A DNA stretch of 64,000 bases from Sphingopyxis sp. H053 (GTDB taxonomy: Bacteria; Pseudomonadota; Alphaproteobacteria; Sphingomonadales; Sphingomonadaceae), in the NCBI RefSeq assembly GCF_001468225.1, contig NZ_LNRU01000002.1:496001-560000 (forward strand), written 5' to 3'. Positions 15,942 through 25,919 of this stretch are shown piece by piece. The translations under genes were made by a program, and so were the position numbers. Each line of letters opens with the position of its first letter. Position 1 is the stretch's first letter. A model generated the notes under the pieces. The model was not told the DNA's origin and searched no databases. It worked only from the letters and a program-made list of their open reading frames with translations.

Positions 15942-17444
15942 TTATTTGCCCGGCCATCGCTTCGTATCGGCGAACGCCCGGCCGATCGCCACATGCAGGT
16001 CGGCATCCTCAGCCGCGCCGCCGAGCGGGATCTTGTCGGAGAAATTGTCGGCGGCGCTGTGATAATCGCTGCCGAGGAAGGCTTCGAGCAGCTTCATGTC
16101 CGAGAAGCTGCCGCCGACCATCAGCGTCGTCACGCCCTTGGCGCCCAAGGCCCAGCCGTCCTGCCGCTGGATGAAGGCGTCGGCCTCGCCATCCTCGTCG
16201 AGCTTGCGGCCGAGCTTCGTCGCCGCCTCGCGCACCACGGCGTCATAGGCGGGCTTGCCGCGTCCGATCGTTGCGACCGGGGTGCCGCGCGGCGAAATCG
16301 CGATCGTGTCGATGTTGAGCGCGACGGTGATATCCGACAGCGGCACGACCGGATGATCGGCGAAATAATGCGCGCCGAGCAGGCCCTTTTCTTCGGCCGT
16401 CGTCGCCATGAAATAGATGTCGCGGTCGGAACGCGTGCCCGAGCCCAGCCGCTTGGCGACCTCGATCAGCACCGCAATGCCGCTCGCATTGTCGACCGCG
16501 CCGTTGCAGATGCGATCGGCAGCGCCTTCGGGCTCGCAAATGCCGAGATGATCCCAGTGGCCGAGGAACAGGATCGCCTTGCCGTCGGGCTTGGCGCCGG
16601 GAAGCTTGGCGATGATATTGTTGCTGGCGAAGGAACGCGCGGTCGATTTCGCCGTGATGTCGGCGGTCACGGGCAGGACCGCGCCCTTGTAATCGGGCGA
16701 TTTCGCGGCTTCGCGGAGCGCGCCGCCATCCTGCCCCGCCTTTTTGAGCAGCGCATCGGCCGCCTCGAGCGACAGGAAGCCGCTGACCGGCGCGCCCGGC
16801 TTGGCGCCCGCAAGGCGCATCGACTTGGCGCCGGCGCTTTCGCGGAGCTGCGCCCACGGCACCGCGTCGGTGGCGATCACCAGCACGGCGCTCGCGCCGG
16901 CATCGGCGAGCATCTGGCGCCGTTCGCGATAGCGCGGCAGCTTGTCACCGAAGGGGACATTGTCGAACAACATGATCGCGAGCTTGCCCTTGACGTCGGC
17001 ATTGACCTTGCCCGCGCCGTCGACGCCATAGCCGACGAAGACGGCGGGAAGATCGGCGAACGAGGCCGACGCGTCGCGGCTGCTCAGGATGATGCCGTCA
17101 TCCTCCAGCGCGAAGTCGCGGCCATTGACCTTGAACTTCGCACTGCCGCCGAGTGCCTGCGTTTCGACGAAAGGCACCGGCTGGAGCCAGGGCGTGGCGC
17201 TGCCCGGAACGGCTTCGAGCCCCGCCTTCGCCCATTCGCCGACGATATAGGCGATCGTGCGGTCCTCACCCTCGGTTCCCGGGGCGCGGCCTTCGAACGC
17301 ATCGCTCGCCAGCACCTTGATATGATCGGCGAGCTGGGCCTCGGTGATCGGCGCGTCGCCCTTGGCAGGCGCCGCCGACGCGGCGGGAGCAATGGCAAGA
17401 AGGGCGATGGCCGCGACGGCGGCGTGGAAACGGGTGGTTTTCAT
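15942..17444 (-). CDS. M28-family zinc metallopeptidase, secreted
   Basis: A 500-residue protein with a Sec signal peptide (about residues 1-25, ending ASAAPA), an inserted PA-like domain in the middle, and the M28 catalytic block. The co-catalytic zinc ligands are visible: GHWDHLG, DNASG, TAEEKGLLG, NIDT and SDYHSAAD. It should be a periplasmic or outer-surface aminopeptidase-like enzyme. ATG at 17444 gives the best signal peptide; the frame extends six codons upstream. Its 3' end faces the DAHP synthase gene across a repeat. Confidence 0.92.
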   Translation of the reverse strand: MKTTRFHAAVAAIALLAIAPAASAAPAKGDAPITEAQLADHIKVLASDAFEGRAPGTEGEDRTIAYIVGEWAKAGLEAVPGSATPWLQPVPFVETQALGGSAKFKVNGRDFALEDDGIILSSRDASASFADLPAVFVGYGVDGAGKVNADVKGKLAIMLFDNVPFGDKLPRYRERRQMLADAGASAVLVIATDAVPWAQLRESAGAKSMRLAGAKPGAPVSGFLSLEAADALLKKAGQDGGALREAAKSPDYKGAVLPVTADITAKSTARSFASNNIIAKLPGAKPDGKAILFLGHWDHLGICEPEGAADRICNGAVDNASGIAVLIEVAKRLGSGTRSDRDIYFMATTAEEKGLLGAHYFADHPVVPLSDITVALNIDTIAISPRGTPVATIGRGKPAYDAVVREAATKLGRKLDEDGEADAFIQRQDGWALGAKGVTTLMVGGSFSDMKLLEAFLGSDYHSAADNFSDKIPLGGAAEDADLHVAIGRAFADTKRWPGK

Positions 17445-17485
17445 GGCGCCGCCGCATGGCATTTCCGCCGCGCTCCGGCAAGGCG

Positions 17486-17505
17486 CGTTCGTCGAAAGAC
17501 GAACG
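17486..17505. terminator. Stem-loop between the CitE-like gene and the M28 gene
   Basis: Perfect 8-bp arms CGTTCGTC and GACGAACG around a 4-nt loop, directly downstream of the CitE-like gene (stop at 17512, minus strand). It looks like a terminator stem but lacks a clear U run. Confidence 0.4.
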
Positions 17506-17511
17506 GCGGCG

Positions 17512-18324
17512 TCAGGCTAGCCCGGCGCGTTCGAGCAGCGCCCGCGCCGCCGCGACATGCATGTCCTCGATCATCCGCCCGTCGTGGCGCTGCGCCCCGC
17601 CCGTCGCCGCGGCGACGAGCGCCTCGGCGGCCGCGACCTCGCGTTCGGACGGGGCAAAGGCGACGTTGCACGGATCGACCTGCGACGGGTGGATCAGCGT
17701 CTTGCCGTCGAAGCCGAGCCGCCGCCCTTCGGCGGCCTCGGCCGCAAAACCAGCAGCATCGTCGATCGCATTATAGACGCCGTCGAAACCCCAGACGCCG
17801 CCCGCCCGCGCAGCGAGGACGATCGCCTGGATCGCATGGCTCATCGCGCCGCGGTCCATCCCGTCGGGCAGTTTGAGTTCGTGCGCGAGGTCGTTGAGCC
17901 CGGCGATCAAGCCGCTGACTGCCGGATCGGCGGCGATGTCGCGCGCGGCATAGATCGCCGCCGGCGTCTCGATCATCGCGAAGACCGGCAGACCGAGGCC
18001 GCGCAGCGGGTCGAGATCGGACGGCGCATCGACTTTCGGAAGCACCAGCGCGTCGAGCTTCAGCCCGGCAATCGCGGCGATGTCGGCCGCCTGTTCGGCC
18101 GCTCCCGTCGCATTCACGCGCACCGCCACGCGCTTGCCCGGGAAGCCTGCCGCCACCGCAACGCGCATCGCAGCGCGCGCTTCGTGCTTGCGGTCCGCGG
18201 GCACCGCATCCTCAAGGTCGATGATCAGCAGGTCAGCGGCAAGCCCGCCCGCCTTTTCGAGCGCGCGCGCGTTCGATCCGGGGACATAGAGCAGCGAGCG
18301 CGGCGGATAGTCACTTGGCGTCAT
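17512..18324 (-). CDS. HpcH/HpaI aldolase / citrate lyase beta-like CoA-ester lyase
   Basis: A 270-residue CitE-like protein: [35 protein letters not shown] (metal-binding Asp/Glu), [22 protein letters not shown] and [13 protein letters not shown]. Family members cleave or hydrolyse malyl-, citramalyl- or methylmalyl-CoA. No citrate lyase alpha or gamma gene is adjacent, so a stand-alone CoA-ester lyase (citramalyl-CoA or malyl-CoA type) is more likely than citrate lyase. ATG at 18324 is divergent from the stomatin gene at 18404. Confidence 0.88.
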   Translation of the reverse strand: MTPSDYPPRSLLYVPGSNARALEKAGGLAADLLIIDLEDAVPADRKHEARAAMRVAVAAGFPGKRVAVRVNATGAAEQAADIAAIAGLKLDALVLPKVDAPSDLDPLRGLGLPVFAMIETPAAIYAARDIAADPAVSGLIAGLNDLAHELKLPDGMDRGAMSHAIQAIVLAARAGGVWGFDGVYNAIDDAAGFAAEAAEGRRLGFDGKTLIHPSQVDPCNVAFAPSEREVAAAEALVAAATGGAQRHDGRMIEDMHVAAARALLERAGLA

Positions 18325-18403
18325 ATGCTTTTCTGTGGCGCAGCCGGACCATTGCCGCAATAAGGAAGGCGGTTGCAGACGGAAATTGCTGAGGGGGTAT
18401 TCG

Positions 18404-19315
18404 ATGTATTTCGCACTTGCACTGGTAGTTCTGGCACTGGTGTTCCTGATCTGGGCGCTGACCCCGGTCCGGCAGGGCTTTGCCTATACGATCGAACGCT
18501 TCGGCCGCTACACGCACACCGCGCAGCCGGGACTGAACTTCATCATGCCGATCTTCGACCGCGTCGGTCGCAAGGTGAATATGATGGAGCAGGTGCTCGA
18601 CATTCCCGGCCAGGAAATCATCACCAAGGACAATGCGATGGTCGCGGTCGACGGCGTCGTCTTTTTCCAGGTGCTCGATGCGGCGCGGGCCGCTTATGAG
18701 GTCAGCGACCTGTATCTGGCGATCATGAACCTGACGACGACGAACCTGCGTACCGTGATGGGGTCGATGGACCTCGACGAAACGCTGTCGAAGCGTGACC
18801 ATATCAATGCGCGACTGCTGGTCGTGGTCGACGAGGCGACGTCGCCGTGGGGGGTCAAGATCACCCGCGTCGAGATCAAGGACATCCGGCCGCCCGCCGA
18901 CATTTCGAACGCGATGGCGCGGCAGATGAAGGCGGAGCGCGAAAAGCGCGCCAACATCCTCGAAGCCGAAGGCATGCGGGCGTCGGAAATCCTGCGCGCC
19001 GAGGGCGAGAAGCAGGGCCAGATCCTGCAGGCCGAGGGCCGCCGCGAAGCCGCGTTCCGCGACGCGGAGGCGCGCGAACGCGAGGCCGAGGCCGAAGCCA
19101 AGGCGACGCAGATGGTGTCCGACGCGATCGCGGGCGGCAACGCGCAGGCGATCAATTATTTCATCGCGCAGAAATATGTCGAGGCGGTGAGCCAGTTCGC
19201 AACGAGCCCGAACGCGAAGACGATCCTCTTCCCGGTCGAGGCGACGCAGCTGATCGGCACATTGGGCGGGATCGGCGAGCTCGCGCGCGACGCGCTCGAA
19301 CGCAAGGAAGCCTGA
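18404..19315 (+). CDS. SPFH/stomatin-family membrane protein (QmcA-like)
   Basis: A 303-residue protein with an N-terminal membrane helix ([19 protein letters not shown]), the SPFH domain ([25 protein letters not shown] through [11 protein letters not shown]), and an alanine/glutamate-rich coiled coil at about residues 165-235. This matches QmcA/slipin-type stomatins that form membrane microdomain assemblies. ATG at 18404 has GAGGGGG at 18391-18397. The nfeD gene starts 2 bp after its stop, the classical stomatin-NfeD pairing. Confidence 0.93.
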   Translation: MYFALALVVLALVFLIWALTPVRQGFAYTIERFGRYTHTAQPGLNFIMPIFDRVGRKVNMMEQVLDIPGQEIITKDNAMVAVDGVVFFQVLDAARAAYEVSDLYLAIMNLTTTNLRTVMGSMDLDETLSKRDHINARLLVVVDEATSPWGVKITRVEIKDIRPPADISNAMARQMKAEREKRANILEAEGMRASEILRAEGEKQGQILQAEGRREAAFRDAEAREREAEAEAKATQMVSDAIAGGNAQAINYFIAQKYVEAVSQFATSPNAKTILFPVEATQLIGTLGGIGELARDALERKEA

Positions 19316-19316
19316 C

Positions 19317-19763
19317 ATGCCCGACTGGCTGACGAACATGGAACCGCATTGGGCGTGGCTGTCGCTCGGCGTGCTGCTCGCCGCCGCCGAGATCGTCGCG
19401 CCGGGGTTCTTCCTGATCTGGTTGGGTGCCGCCGCGATCGTCACCGGCGCGATCGCGTGGATCGTCCCGCTGACCATTCCCGTACAGCTCGGCGTTTTTG
19501 CCGTCCTGTCGTTCATCGCACTCTATGGCGCGCGCCGCTGGCTGAAAGCGAACCCGATCACGTCGGCCGACCCGCATCTCAACCAGCGCGGCGGCCGCCT
19601 GATCGGTGAAGTGCTGACGGTGACCCAGGCGATCGAGGACGGGCGCGGCCGCGCGAAGGTCGGCGACGGCGAATGGCCGGTGCGCGGTCCCGATGTGGCC
19701 GAGGGCAGCAAGGTCCGGGTCGTCGGCGCCGACGGAAACGTGCTGGTGGTTGAGGCCGTTTGA
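19317..19763 (+). CDS. Short NfeD-family membrane protein
   Basis: A 148-residue protein with a short N-terminal tail, hydrophobic helices (about residues 12-50 and 53-70) and a C-terminal OB-fold domain ending GDGEWPVRGPDVAEGSKVRVVGADGNVLVVEAV. It corresponds to the short (YbbK-type) NfeD proteins lacking the ClpP-like protease domain and is the expected partner of the stomatin upstream. The genes are separated by 1 bp and are certainly co-transcribed. Confidence 0.92.
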   Translation: MPDWLTNMEPHWAWLSLGVLLAAAEIVAPGFFLIWLGAAAIVTGAIAWIVPLTIPVQLGVFAVLSFIALYGARRWLKANPITSADPHLNQRGGRLIGEVLTVTQAIEDGRGRAKVGDGEWPVRGPDVAEGSKVRVVGADGNVLVVEAV

Positions 19764-19770
19764 AAACAGA

Positions 19771-19860
19771 CGTCGCCCCCGCGAAGGCGGGGGCCGCTGT
19801 CGTTTTACGCTGTGGCGCCGGACAAGGCCGATAGCGGCCCCCGCCTTCGCGGGGGCGACG
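19771..19860. repeat. Inverted pair of sphingomonad-type palindromic repeats
   Basis: Two 28-bp arms, perfectly inverted: 19771-19798 (beginning CGTCGCCCCCGCGAAGGCGG) and 19833-19860. Each arm also folds on itself (GCCCCCGC-GAAG-GCGGGGGC). The element lies between convergent nfeD and the acetyltransferase gene. It is the same family as the outer arms at 15792-15928. Confidence 0.8.
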
Positions 19861-19868
19861 CATATTCT

Positions 19869-20411
19869 TTAACCGCCTTTGGGCCGCGAATAGATCGCGA
19901 CGACATGCCCCAATGCGTCGCTTTCGCCGATGCGGCGAAAGCCGAGCTTCGCCGACACGCGTTCCGACGCGTCGTTACCGAGGTCGATGATGCAGCGCAC
20001 TTCCTTGGCGTCGAGGTTCGCGTCGGCCCAGCCGAGCGCGGCGGTCATCGCTTCGGTCGCATAGCCCGCGCCCCAATGATCGGCGTCGAACGCCCAGCCC
20101 GCCTCGGGCATTCCTTCGAGCTCGGGCATACCACGGCAGAAATAGCTTAGCCCGCCCATGCCGACGAGCGCATCGCTCGACCGGTCGGCAAACACCCAAT
20201 AGCCGAACCCCATGACGGGCCACAGCCCGGCCGAGCTCAGGAACTTGCCCCAGCTGACGTCGGGCGCACGCGGCTCGCCGCCGATAAAGCGCGTAACGCG
20301 TTCGTCGGCCCACATCGCAATATGGACATCCTTGTCGGACAGGCGCCCCGGGCGCAGGCGAAGGCGTTCGGTCTCGATGACGGGGGGCGCAGTAAAAGCT
20401 TTGACGGACAT
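19869..20411 (-). CDS. GNAT-family N-acetyltransferase
   Basis: A 180-residue RimJ/RimL-like acetyltransferase: ETERLRLRPGRLSDKDVHIAMWADERVTRFIGGEP, a central VGMGGLSYF, and GWAFDADHWGAGYATEAMTAALGWA, the acetyl-CoA-binding loop. RimJ/L-like enzymes acetylate protein N-termini or small amines; the target is unknown. ATG at 20411. It stands alone or is loosely linked with the SAM-like gene upstream (33-bp gap, same strand). Confidence 0.88.
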   Translation of the reverse strand: MSVKAFTAPPVIETERLRLRPGRLSDKDVHIAMWADERVTRFIGGEPRAPDVSWGKFLSSAGLWPVMGFGYWVFADRSSDALVGMGGLSYFCRGMPELEGMPEAGWAFDADHWGAGYATEAMTAALGWADANLDAKEVRCIIDLGNDASERVSAKLGFRRIGESDALGHVVAIYSRPKGG

Positions 20412-20443
20412 GCGCGCGGGTGTGCCGAAGCGGGCGCGGGCGG

Positions 20444-21004
20444 TCAATCGGGGATCAGATAATGGTCGAACAGGTCGTGCAGCACCGCGGTGCCGTCGAC
20501 CTGCTGCTTCGCGCGCATCACCGCGAGCGTGTCGACGCGCGCCAGCACGTCGACATGGCGGAGCACGCCATGATATTGCGGCCGGTCCTGAAAATCGTGG
20601 AACAGAAAGACGCAGTCGGGTTTGCAGTGGATGATCGCCTGCAACAGGCACGCGACCCGAAAGCGCCCGTCGATCAACACCGCATCGGGGCTGCCCTGCA
20701 CATTGCGCCATATATCGGTGTGATAATGCGGCCAGTCGCGGATCCGGCTTTCATCCGCCGGATAGCCCCATTCGCCGACGGGGCCGATGTCGACGTGAAA
20801 GGGTGTGAATTCGACGACTTCGCGCCTGACGTCGGCCTGGACCTTGGCCAGCCAGGCGGGATCGCTGTCGACGCTGACGATCCGCCGCACTTGCCGCGCC
20901 GCCACCACCGTGCTGCCGCCGCAACCGAATTCGAGCAAGGATGAACGCCCCGCAAGTTGCAGCTCGAACTGCGTGACTTCGGCCGCGGTCATATGTGGCT
21001 GCAT
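20444..21004 (-). CDS. Rossmann-fold, methyltransferase-like protein
   Basis: A 186-residue protein with LLEFGCGGSTVVAARQVRRIVSVDSDPAWLAKVQ, a SAM-binding-like motif I and acidic strand-2 end, and later PDAVLIDGRFRVACLLQAI and VFLFHDFQDRP. This resembles class I methyltransferase-fold proteins of unknown substrate found near glycan or sugar-modifying genes. ATG at 21004 is preceded by GGAGGG on the minus strand with good spacing. The TetR/PF10118 pair lies upstream on the other side and need not be related. Confidence 0.7.
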   Translation of the reverse strand: MQPHMTAAEVTQFELQLAGRSSLLEFGCGGSTVVAARQVRRIVSVDSDPAWLAKVQADVRREVVEFTPFHVDIGPVGEWGYPADESRIRDWPHYHTDIWRNVQGSPDAVLIDGRFRVACLLQAIIHCKPDCVFLFHDFQDRPQYHGVLRHVDVLARVDTLAVMRAKQQVDGTAVLHDLFDHYLIPD

Positions 21005-21143
21005 TGGTCCCTCCACGCATGAAGGGATATGAGACCGCATCGGCGGCGTCCAGCGGCTTTGACGTCACCTCTCCGCGGATGAGGCGGCCCAGAAGCAGGG
21101 AGAGAGAACCGCTCTGGACCGCCGCAACCGCGGAGAAGGGCGA

Positions 21144-22040
21144 TCAGGCGGCGGCGGCCAATTCGGGTTTCGACGAATGCGCCGGCATGATCGCATCGGC
21201 ATAGTCGCTTTCATATTTCCCGATCAGCGCGCGGTCGTCGTGGTTCCACGGATGGAAGCCGGGCATGAAATAGGAAAGCCAGGGGAAGAAGCTCTTGCGC
21301 AGCACCCCGGGCGTCCCGAGCAGATACCACCAGATGCGCGCGGTGACGCGCCAGCCGGTCAGGCCGTCCTGACGCAGCAGCGCCTTCATCCCCTTCACGC
21401 GCTTCGGCCAGAAACGCGTGGTGACGAGGATCATCATCAGCGACTTGGCGCGCCAGCGCCGGAAGCGGCTCCAGTCCTTCGTCGCGTGGAGCCATGTATC
21501 GTAGGCGACGCCCTTATGCTCGATTTCCTCGATCGCGTGCCATTTCCACAGCGCGGCCCATTCGGGCTCGGCGCCGGCGTACATCTTGTCCTCGCGCAGC
21601 ATCACCGCCGCCATCATCGCGGTATAATGTTCGAGCGCTATCGTCGCCATCAGGTTGACGATCTGCGGGCGCGTCTTGATGAGGTCGAGAACCTGGTTCA
21701 CGTCATCCTCAAGCTCCGAAAGATCGTATCCCGCTTCCGCCGCCTTTTTGTTAAAGACGACATGTTCGCGGCTGTGGATCACTTCCTGCTGTGTGAAGGC
21801 GCGGATTTCGCGCGCCAGCTTGTCGGGAACGCCGTCGCGGTGCGCCTTCACCGCCTCGATGAACATCGCCTCGCCGCGCGGAAAGGTCACCGACAATGCG
21901 GTGTGGAACGCCGAGGCGATCGGGTCGCCGTTCAGCCACCAGCGGCCCTGTTTGTCGTCGCGGCCAAAGCGCATATCGCGCGGGGTGATCGAAAGATCGG
22001 CGGGCGTCGGCGACTGGGAAAGGCTGGACATATGGCTCAT
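21144..22040 (-). CDS. PF10118 predicted metal-dependent hydrolase, ferritin-like
   Basis: A 298-residue protein of the PF10118 family. Carboxylate/histidine pairs typical of a ferritin-like di-metal site are visible: TQQEVIHSREHVVF, IALEHYTAMMAAVM and WKWHAIEEIEHKGVAYDTW. The C-terminal third is hydrophobic (WWYLLGTPGVLRKSFFPWLSYFMPG), suggesting membrane association. Its activity is not established despite the family name. It is divergent from the TetR gene, with a promoter and operator-like site between, so TetR repression is likely. A second in-frame ATG lies at 22031. Confidence 0.85.
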   Translation of the reverse strand: MSHMSSLSQSPTPADLSITPRDMRFGRDDKQGRWWLNGDPIASAFHTALSVTFPRGEAMFIEAVKAHRDGVPDKLAREIRAFTQQEVIHSREHVVFNKKAAEAGYDLSELEDDVNQVLDLIKTRPQIVNLMATIALEHYTAMMAAVMLREDKMYAGAEPEWAALWKWHAIEEIEHKGVAYDTWLHATKDWSRFRRWRAKSLMMILVTTRFWPKRVKGMKALLRQDGLTGWRVTARIWWYLLGTPGVLRKSFFPWLSYFMPGFHPWNHDDRALIGKYESDYADAIMPAHSSKPELAAAA

Positions 22041-22065
22041 ACCGTCGAAAAGGGGAGACGGGCCA

Positions 22066-22094
22066 GCAATAGGGTTTACTTACACATATGTCAA
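22066..22094 (-). promoter_or_regulatory. Predicted promoter of the PF10118 gene
   Basis: On the minus strand, TTGACA (22094-22089) is followed after 17 bp by TATTGC (22071-22066), about 25 bp before the ATG at 22040. The -35 coincides with the right half of the operator-like block at 22076-22097, exactly as in the coq4-like promoter. Confidence 0.5.
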
Positions 22095-22097
22095 TAG
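22076..22097. promoter_or_regulatory. Operator-like site overlapping the TetR start codon
   Basis: A 22-bp block related to 3574-3595: TTACTTACAC-AT-ATGTCAATAG. It covers the -35 and spacer of the leftward PF10118 promoter and includes the ATG of the rightward TetR gene (22088-22090), so binding could repress both genes. Arms agree at 6 of 10 positions here versus 8 of 10 at the coq4-like gene. Confidence 0.55.
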
Positions 22098-22696
22098 TGA
22101 AGAAGCGTTTGAGTCCCGAGGAAAGCCGTTCGGCGGCGCTCGAGGCTGCGCGTCAGATTCTGGTCGAAACGGGACCGGCGGCGGTGACGCTGAAGGCCGT
22201 GGCGGCGCGCATCGACCGCACGCACGCGAACCTGCTCCACCATTTCGGCAGCGCGGCGGGGCTACAAAAGGCGCTCGCCGCCTATCAGGCCGAAACGGTG
22301 TGCGCGACGATCGGCAGGAAGATGGCCGAATCGCCGCCCGGCGAACGTAACGTGCGCGAAATCGTCGATCTCGCCTTCGATGCCTTTAACGAGGGCGGCG
22401 CGGGCGCGCTCGCGACATGGATGGCGGCGACGGGCAATGACGATGCGCTCGATCCGATCGTCGATGCGATCCACAAGCTGATCGATGGCATGTCGCCCGA
22501 CGCGCACGAAAAGCGCCTGATGCACGAAGATACACTCGCGCTGGTACTGATGGCGCTGGGCGACGCGCAGCTCGGCGGACCGATGGCCGAGGCGCTCGAC
22601 CTGCCGCGCGATACCTCGCGCGTGCTCGCGACCGAACTCATCACCGGACGCATCGCCAAATTCTGGGTCGAGCATGGCGGGAAGCCGCAGGGCTAA
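22088..22696 (+). CDS. TetR-family transcriptional regulator
   Basis: A 202-residue TetR regulator. The N-terminal helix-turn-helix reads SRSAALEAARQILVETGPAAVTLKAVAARIDRTHANLLHHFGSAAGLQKAL; the C-terminal ligand domain contains GGAGALATWMAATGNDDALDPIVDAI. The ATG at 22088 lies inside the operator-like block and has no good ribosome site, so either the message is nearly leaderless or the start is slightly downstream (TTG at 22109, preceded by a weak AAGAAG). Predicted targets are itself, the PF10118 gene and the coq4-like gene at 2753. Confidence 0.9.
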   Translation: MSIVKKRLSPEESRSAALEAARQILVETGPAAVTLKAVAARIDRTHANLLHHFGSAAGLQKALAAYQAETVCATIGRKMAESPPGERNVREIVDLAFDAFNEGGAGALATWMAATGNDDALDPIVDAIHKLIDGMSPDAHEKRLMHEDTLALVLMALGDAQLGGPMAEALDLPRDTSRVLATELITGRIAKFWVEHGGKPQG

Positions 22697-22727
22697 GCCG
22701 CTGGCAATTTTGTTGCGCGCGCGCTAA

Positions 22728-23912
<1,185 letters not shown>

Positions 23913-23962
23913 GAACGAAACACTACCGCTGGGAATTTCATGCGGAACAACAAGGATTTCGC

Positions 23963-24757
23963 ATGACCGATCGCAACAAGTTTCCCGCCCTGTTCCTTAC
24001 CGCGCTCACGCTGGCGTCTGTCCCGGCAAATGCGCAGGAAGGCAATGAGGGCGGAGAAAAGCGCACGCGCATCATCCTCGGGCCGCAGTTGTCGCCGTCA
24101 TGGCCGGGCGCGGACAAGTTCAGCGTCGGTCCCTACGTCGATGTCTCGCGCACCCGCGATAGCGAGTTCACATTCGAGGCGCCTGACGAGAGCTTCGGCT
24201 CGCCGCTGATCCGTTCGGGCAATTTCGCCTTTGGTCCGGCTTTCGGCTTCATCGGGAAGCGCACGGCGTCCGATATCGGCGCCGACCTGCCCAAGGTCGG
24301 TTTGTCGATCGAGGCCGGCGCGTTCGGGCAGGTTCATCTCACCCCCGAACTCCGCCTTCGCCTTGAGGGGCGCAAGGGGCTGAGCGGTCACAAGGGCTGG
24401 ACCGGCGAAGTCAGCGCCGATTATGTCGCTCGGCAGGGCGACGACTGGCTCTTCTCAATCGGCCCGCGCGTGACGCTGGGCGACGCCAAATATACGCGCG
24501 CCTATTTCGGCGTGACGCCCGCGGCCGCCGTAACGTCGGGCCTGCCCGCCTATGATCCGGGCGGCGGCGTCCAGTCGGTCGGCGTCGCCGCGGGCTATCA
24601 CCGCATGCTCGGCAAGCGCTGGGGCATCGCGGTTTACGGCCGTTACGACCGTCTCGTCGGCGATGCGGCCGATTCGCCGGTGACGCGCGAGCTTGGATCG
24701 CGGAGCCAGCCGTCGGCGGGTGTCGCGCTCAGCTACACTTTCGGCGGGGACCAGTGA
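23963..24757 (+). CDS. MipA/OmpV-family outer membrane protein
   Basis: A 264-residue protein with a signal peptide (about residues 1-24, ending ANAQ) and a MipA/OmpV beta-barrel: RIILGPQLSPSWPGADKFSVGPYVDVSRTR, repeated amphipathic strands and the C-terminal SAGVALSYTFGGDQ. MipA links murein synthases in E. coli, but most family members are of unknown role. It starts 50 bp after obgE on the same strand. Its 3' end converges with the PLP lyase gene (33-bp gap). Confidence 0.87.
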   Translation: MTDRNKFPALFLTALTLASVPANAQEGNEGGEKRTRIILGPQLSPSWPGADKFSVGPYVDVSRTRDSEFTFEAPDESFGSPLIRSGNFAFGPAFGFIGKRTASDIGADLPKVGLSIEAGAFGQVHLTPELRLRLEGRKGLSGHKGWTGEVSADYVARQGDDWLFSIGPRVTLGDAKYTRAYFGVTPAAAVTSGLPAYDPGGGVQSVGVAAGYHRMLGKRWGIAVYGRYDRLVGDAADSPVTRELGSRSQPSAGVALSYTFGGDQ

Positions 24758-24790
24758 CGCAACACAGGCGCCCATCCTGATTGGGCTGCG

Positions 24791-25813
24791 TCAGACACCC
24801 TCGGTTACGACAAGCAAGATGCGGGACTCGCGATCGAGCTTTAACCGCACCCCTGCCTCCGTATCGCGCGAAACATGGAGAAGGCCGGCCAGACCCGTTG
24901 CCCCCGACGGGGTGGTCCGGGGACCGCCCGCAAGATCGAGCAATTCTACCGCTTCCTCGATCACGCCTTCGTCGACCAGCAGCGGCTCGGCGCCGTATCG
25001 AAGCAGCGAGGCCACCGCGGGGGCCGATGCGAGTCCGCAGGACAGCATTTCGGCCGAGGTTTCGAGCGACCCGGGCACGAGGATCGGTGAACCATTTCGC
25101 AGGGCCCGTTCGACACACGGCGCCGATTGCGGCTCGACCGTGACCAATTGGCAGAGCCCCTCTTCATACGGGCAGAGTCCTTCCGCCATCGCGGCTGCGA
25201 GCCCGCCGACGCCCGCCTGAATAAAGGCGTGGGTGGGATAAGCGGATCCATCGGCACGAAGTTGGGCGCGAATTTCCAGTGCGATCCGTCCATATCCCTC
25301 CATGACCTTGGCAACGACCGGGTCGTCCATATCGTCGGTCGTGTCGGCGATGAGCAGGGTTCGCACCCCGTCGCTTGCTGCGGCAGCAGCGGCGACCGCC
25401 TGGTCATAGGTTCCTTCGACACGAATGATGGTGGCCCCCATCGTCTCGATCCGTGCCGCACGGGCTCCGCCCACCGCGGCGGGAAGATAGATGCGAGCCG
25501 GCGCGCCGACGCGGCGCGCGACGGCGGCGACCGCCAGACCGTGATTGCCGTCGCTCGCACACACCAGCGTGGGAAGCGGCATGGGCAGGCGGGCCAGAAA
25601 GGTCGGCACGTCATCGTGCCCCGTCACCGTTGCGAGCGCCCATAGCGCGGCATGCGCACTGCCCAGTGATTTGAAATTGCCGAGTGGCCTTTCGCTTTCC
25701 AGTTTCGCCCATATTTTTGCGACGCCGCATCGCTCCGCGAGCAACGGCAGATCGACAAGCGACGTGGGCCGATCGGACATCAGATCGTCGGGATGCCGGG
25801 ATATCTGTTCCAT
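24791..25813 (-). CDS. PLP-dependent diaminopropionate ammonia-lyase-like enzyme
   Basis: A 340-residue fold-type II PLP enzyme. K48 in LESERPLGNFKSLGSAHAAL is the predicted Schiff-base lysine, followed by CASDGNHGLAVAAVARRVGAPARIYLP and the glycine-rich phosphate site QAGVGGLAAAMAEG. The overall pattern fits diaminopropionate ammonia-lyase (DpaL) better than threonine dehydratase or cysteine synthase, but the exact substrate is unproven. An AsnC-type regulator is encoded 106 bp upstream on the same strand and may control it. Confidence 0.8.
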   Translation of the reverse strand: MEQISRHPDDLMSDRPTSLVDLPLLAERCGVAKIWAKLESERPLGNFKSLGSAHAALWALATVTGHDDVPTFLARLPMPLPTLVCASDGNHGLAVAAVARRVGAPARIYLPAAVGGARAARIETMGATIIRVEGTYDQAVAAAAAASDGVRTLLIADTTDDMDDPVVAKVMEGYGRIALEIRAQLRADGSAYPTHAFIQAGVGGLAAAMAEGLCPYEEGLCQLVTVEPQSAPCVERALRNGSPILVPGSLETSAEMLSCGLASAPAVASLLRYGAEPLLVDEGVIEEAVELLDLAGGPRTTPSGATGLAGLLHVSRDTEAGVRLKLDRESRILLVVTEGV

Positions 25814-25919
25814 GTCGCGATTTTATCATCGCTCTGGAACGGCCGGCCGTGTTTCGCGACTGTCCCGCGCGGGATTTTGGCAATGCTGCCGCGCGCCAAG
25901 CGGATTTTCCGCAATCGAT

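Noticed and set aside
17512..18324. The CitE-like gene considered as part of a citrate lyase complex
   Set aside because: No citC, citD, citF or citG genes are adjacent; a stand-alone CoA-ester lyase is more likely.
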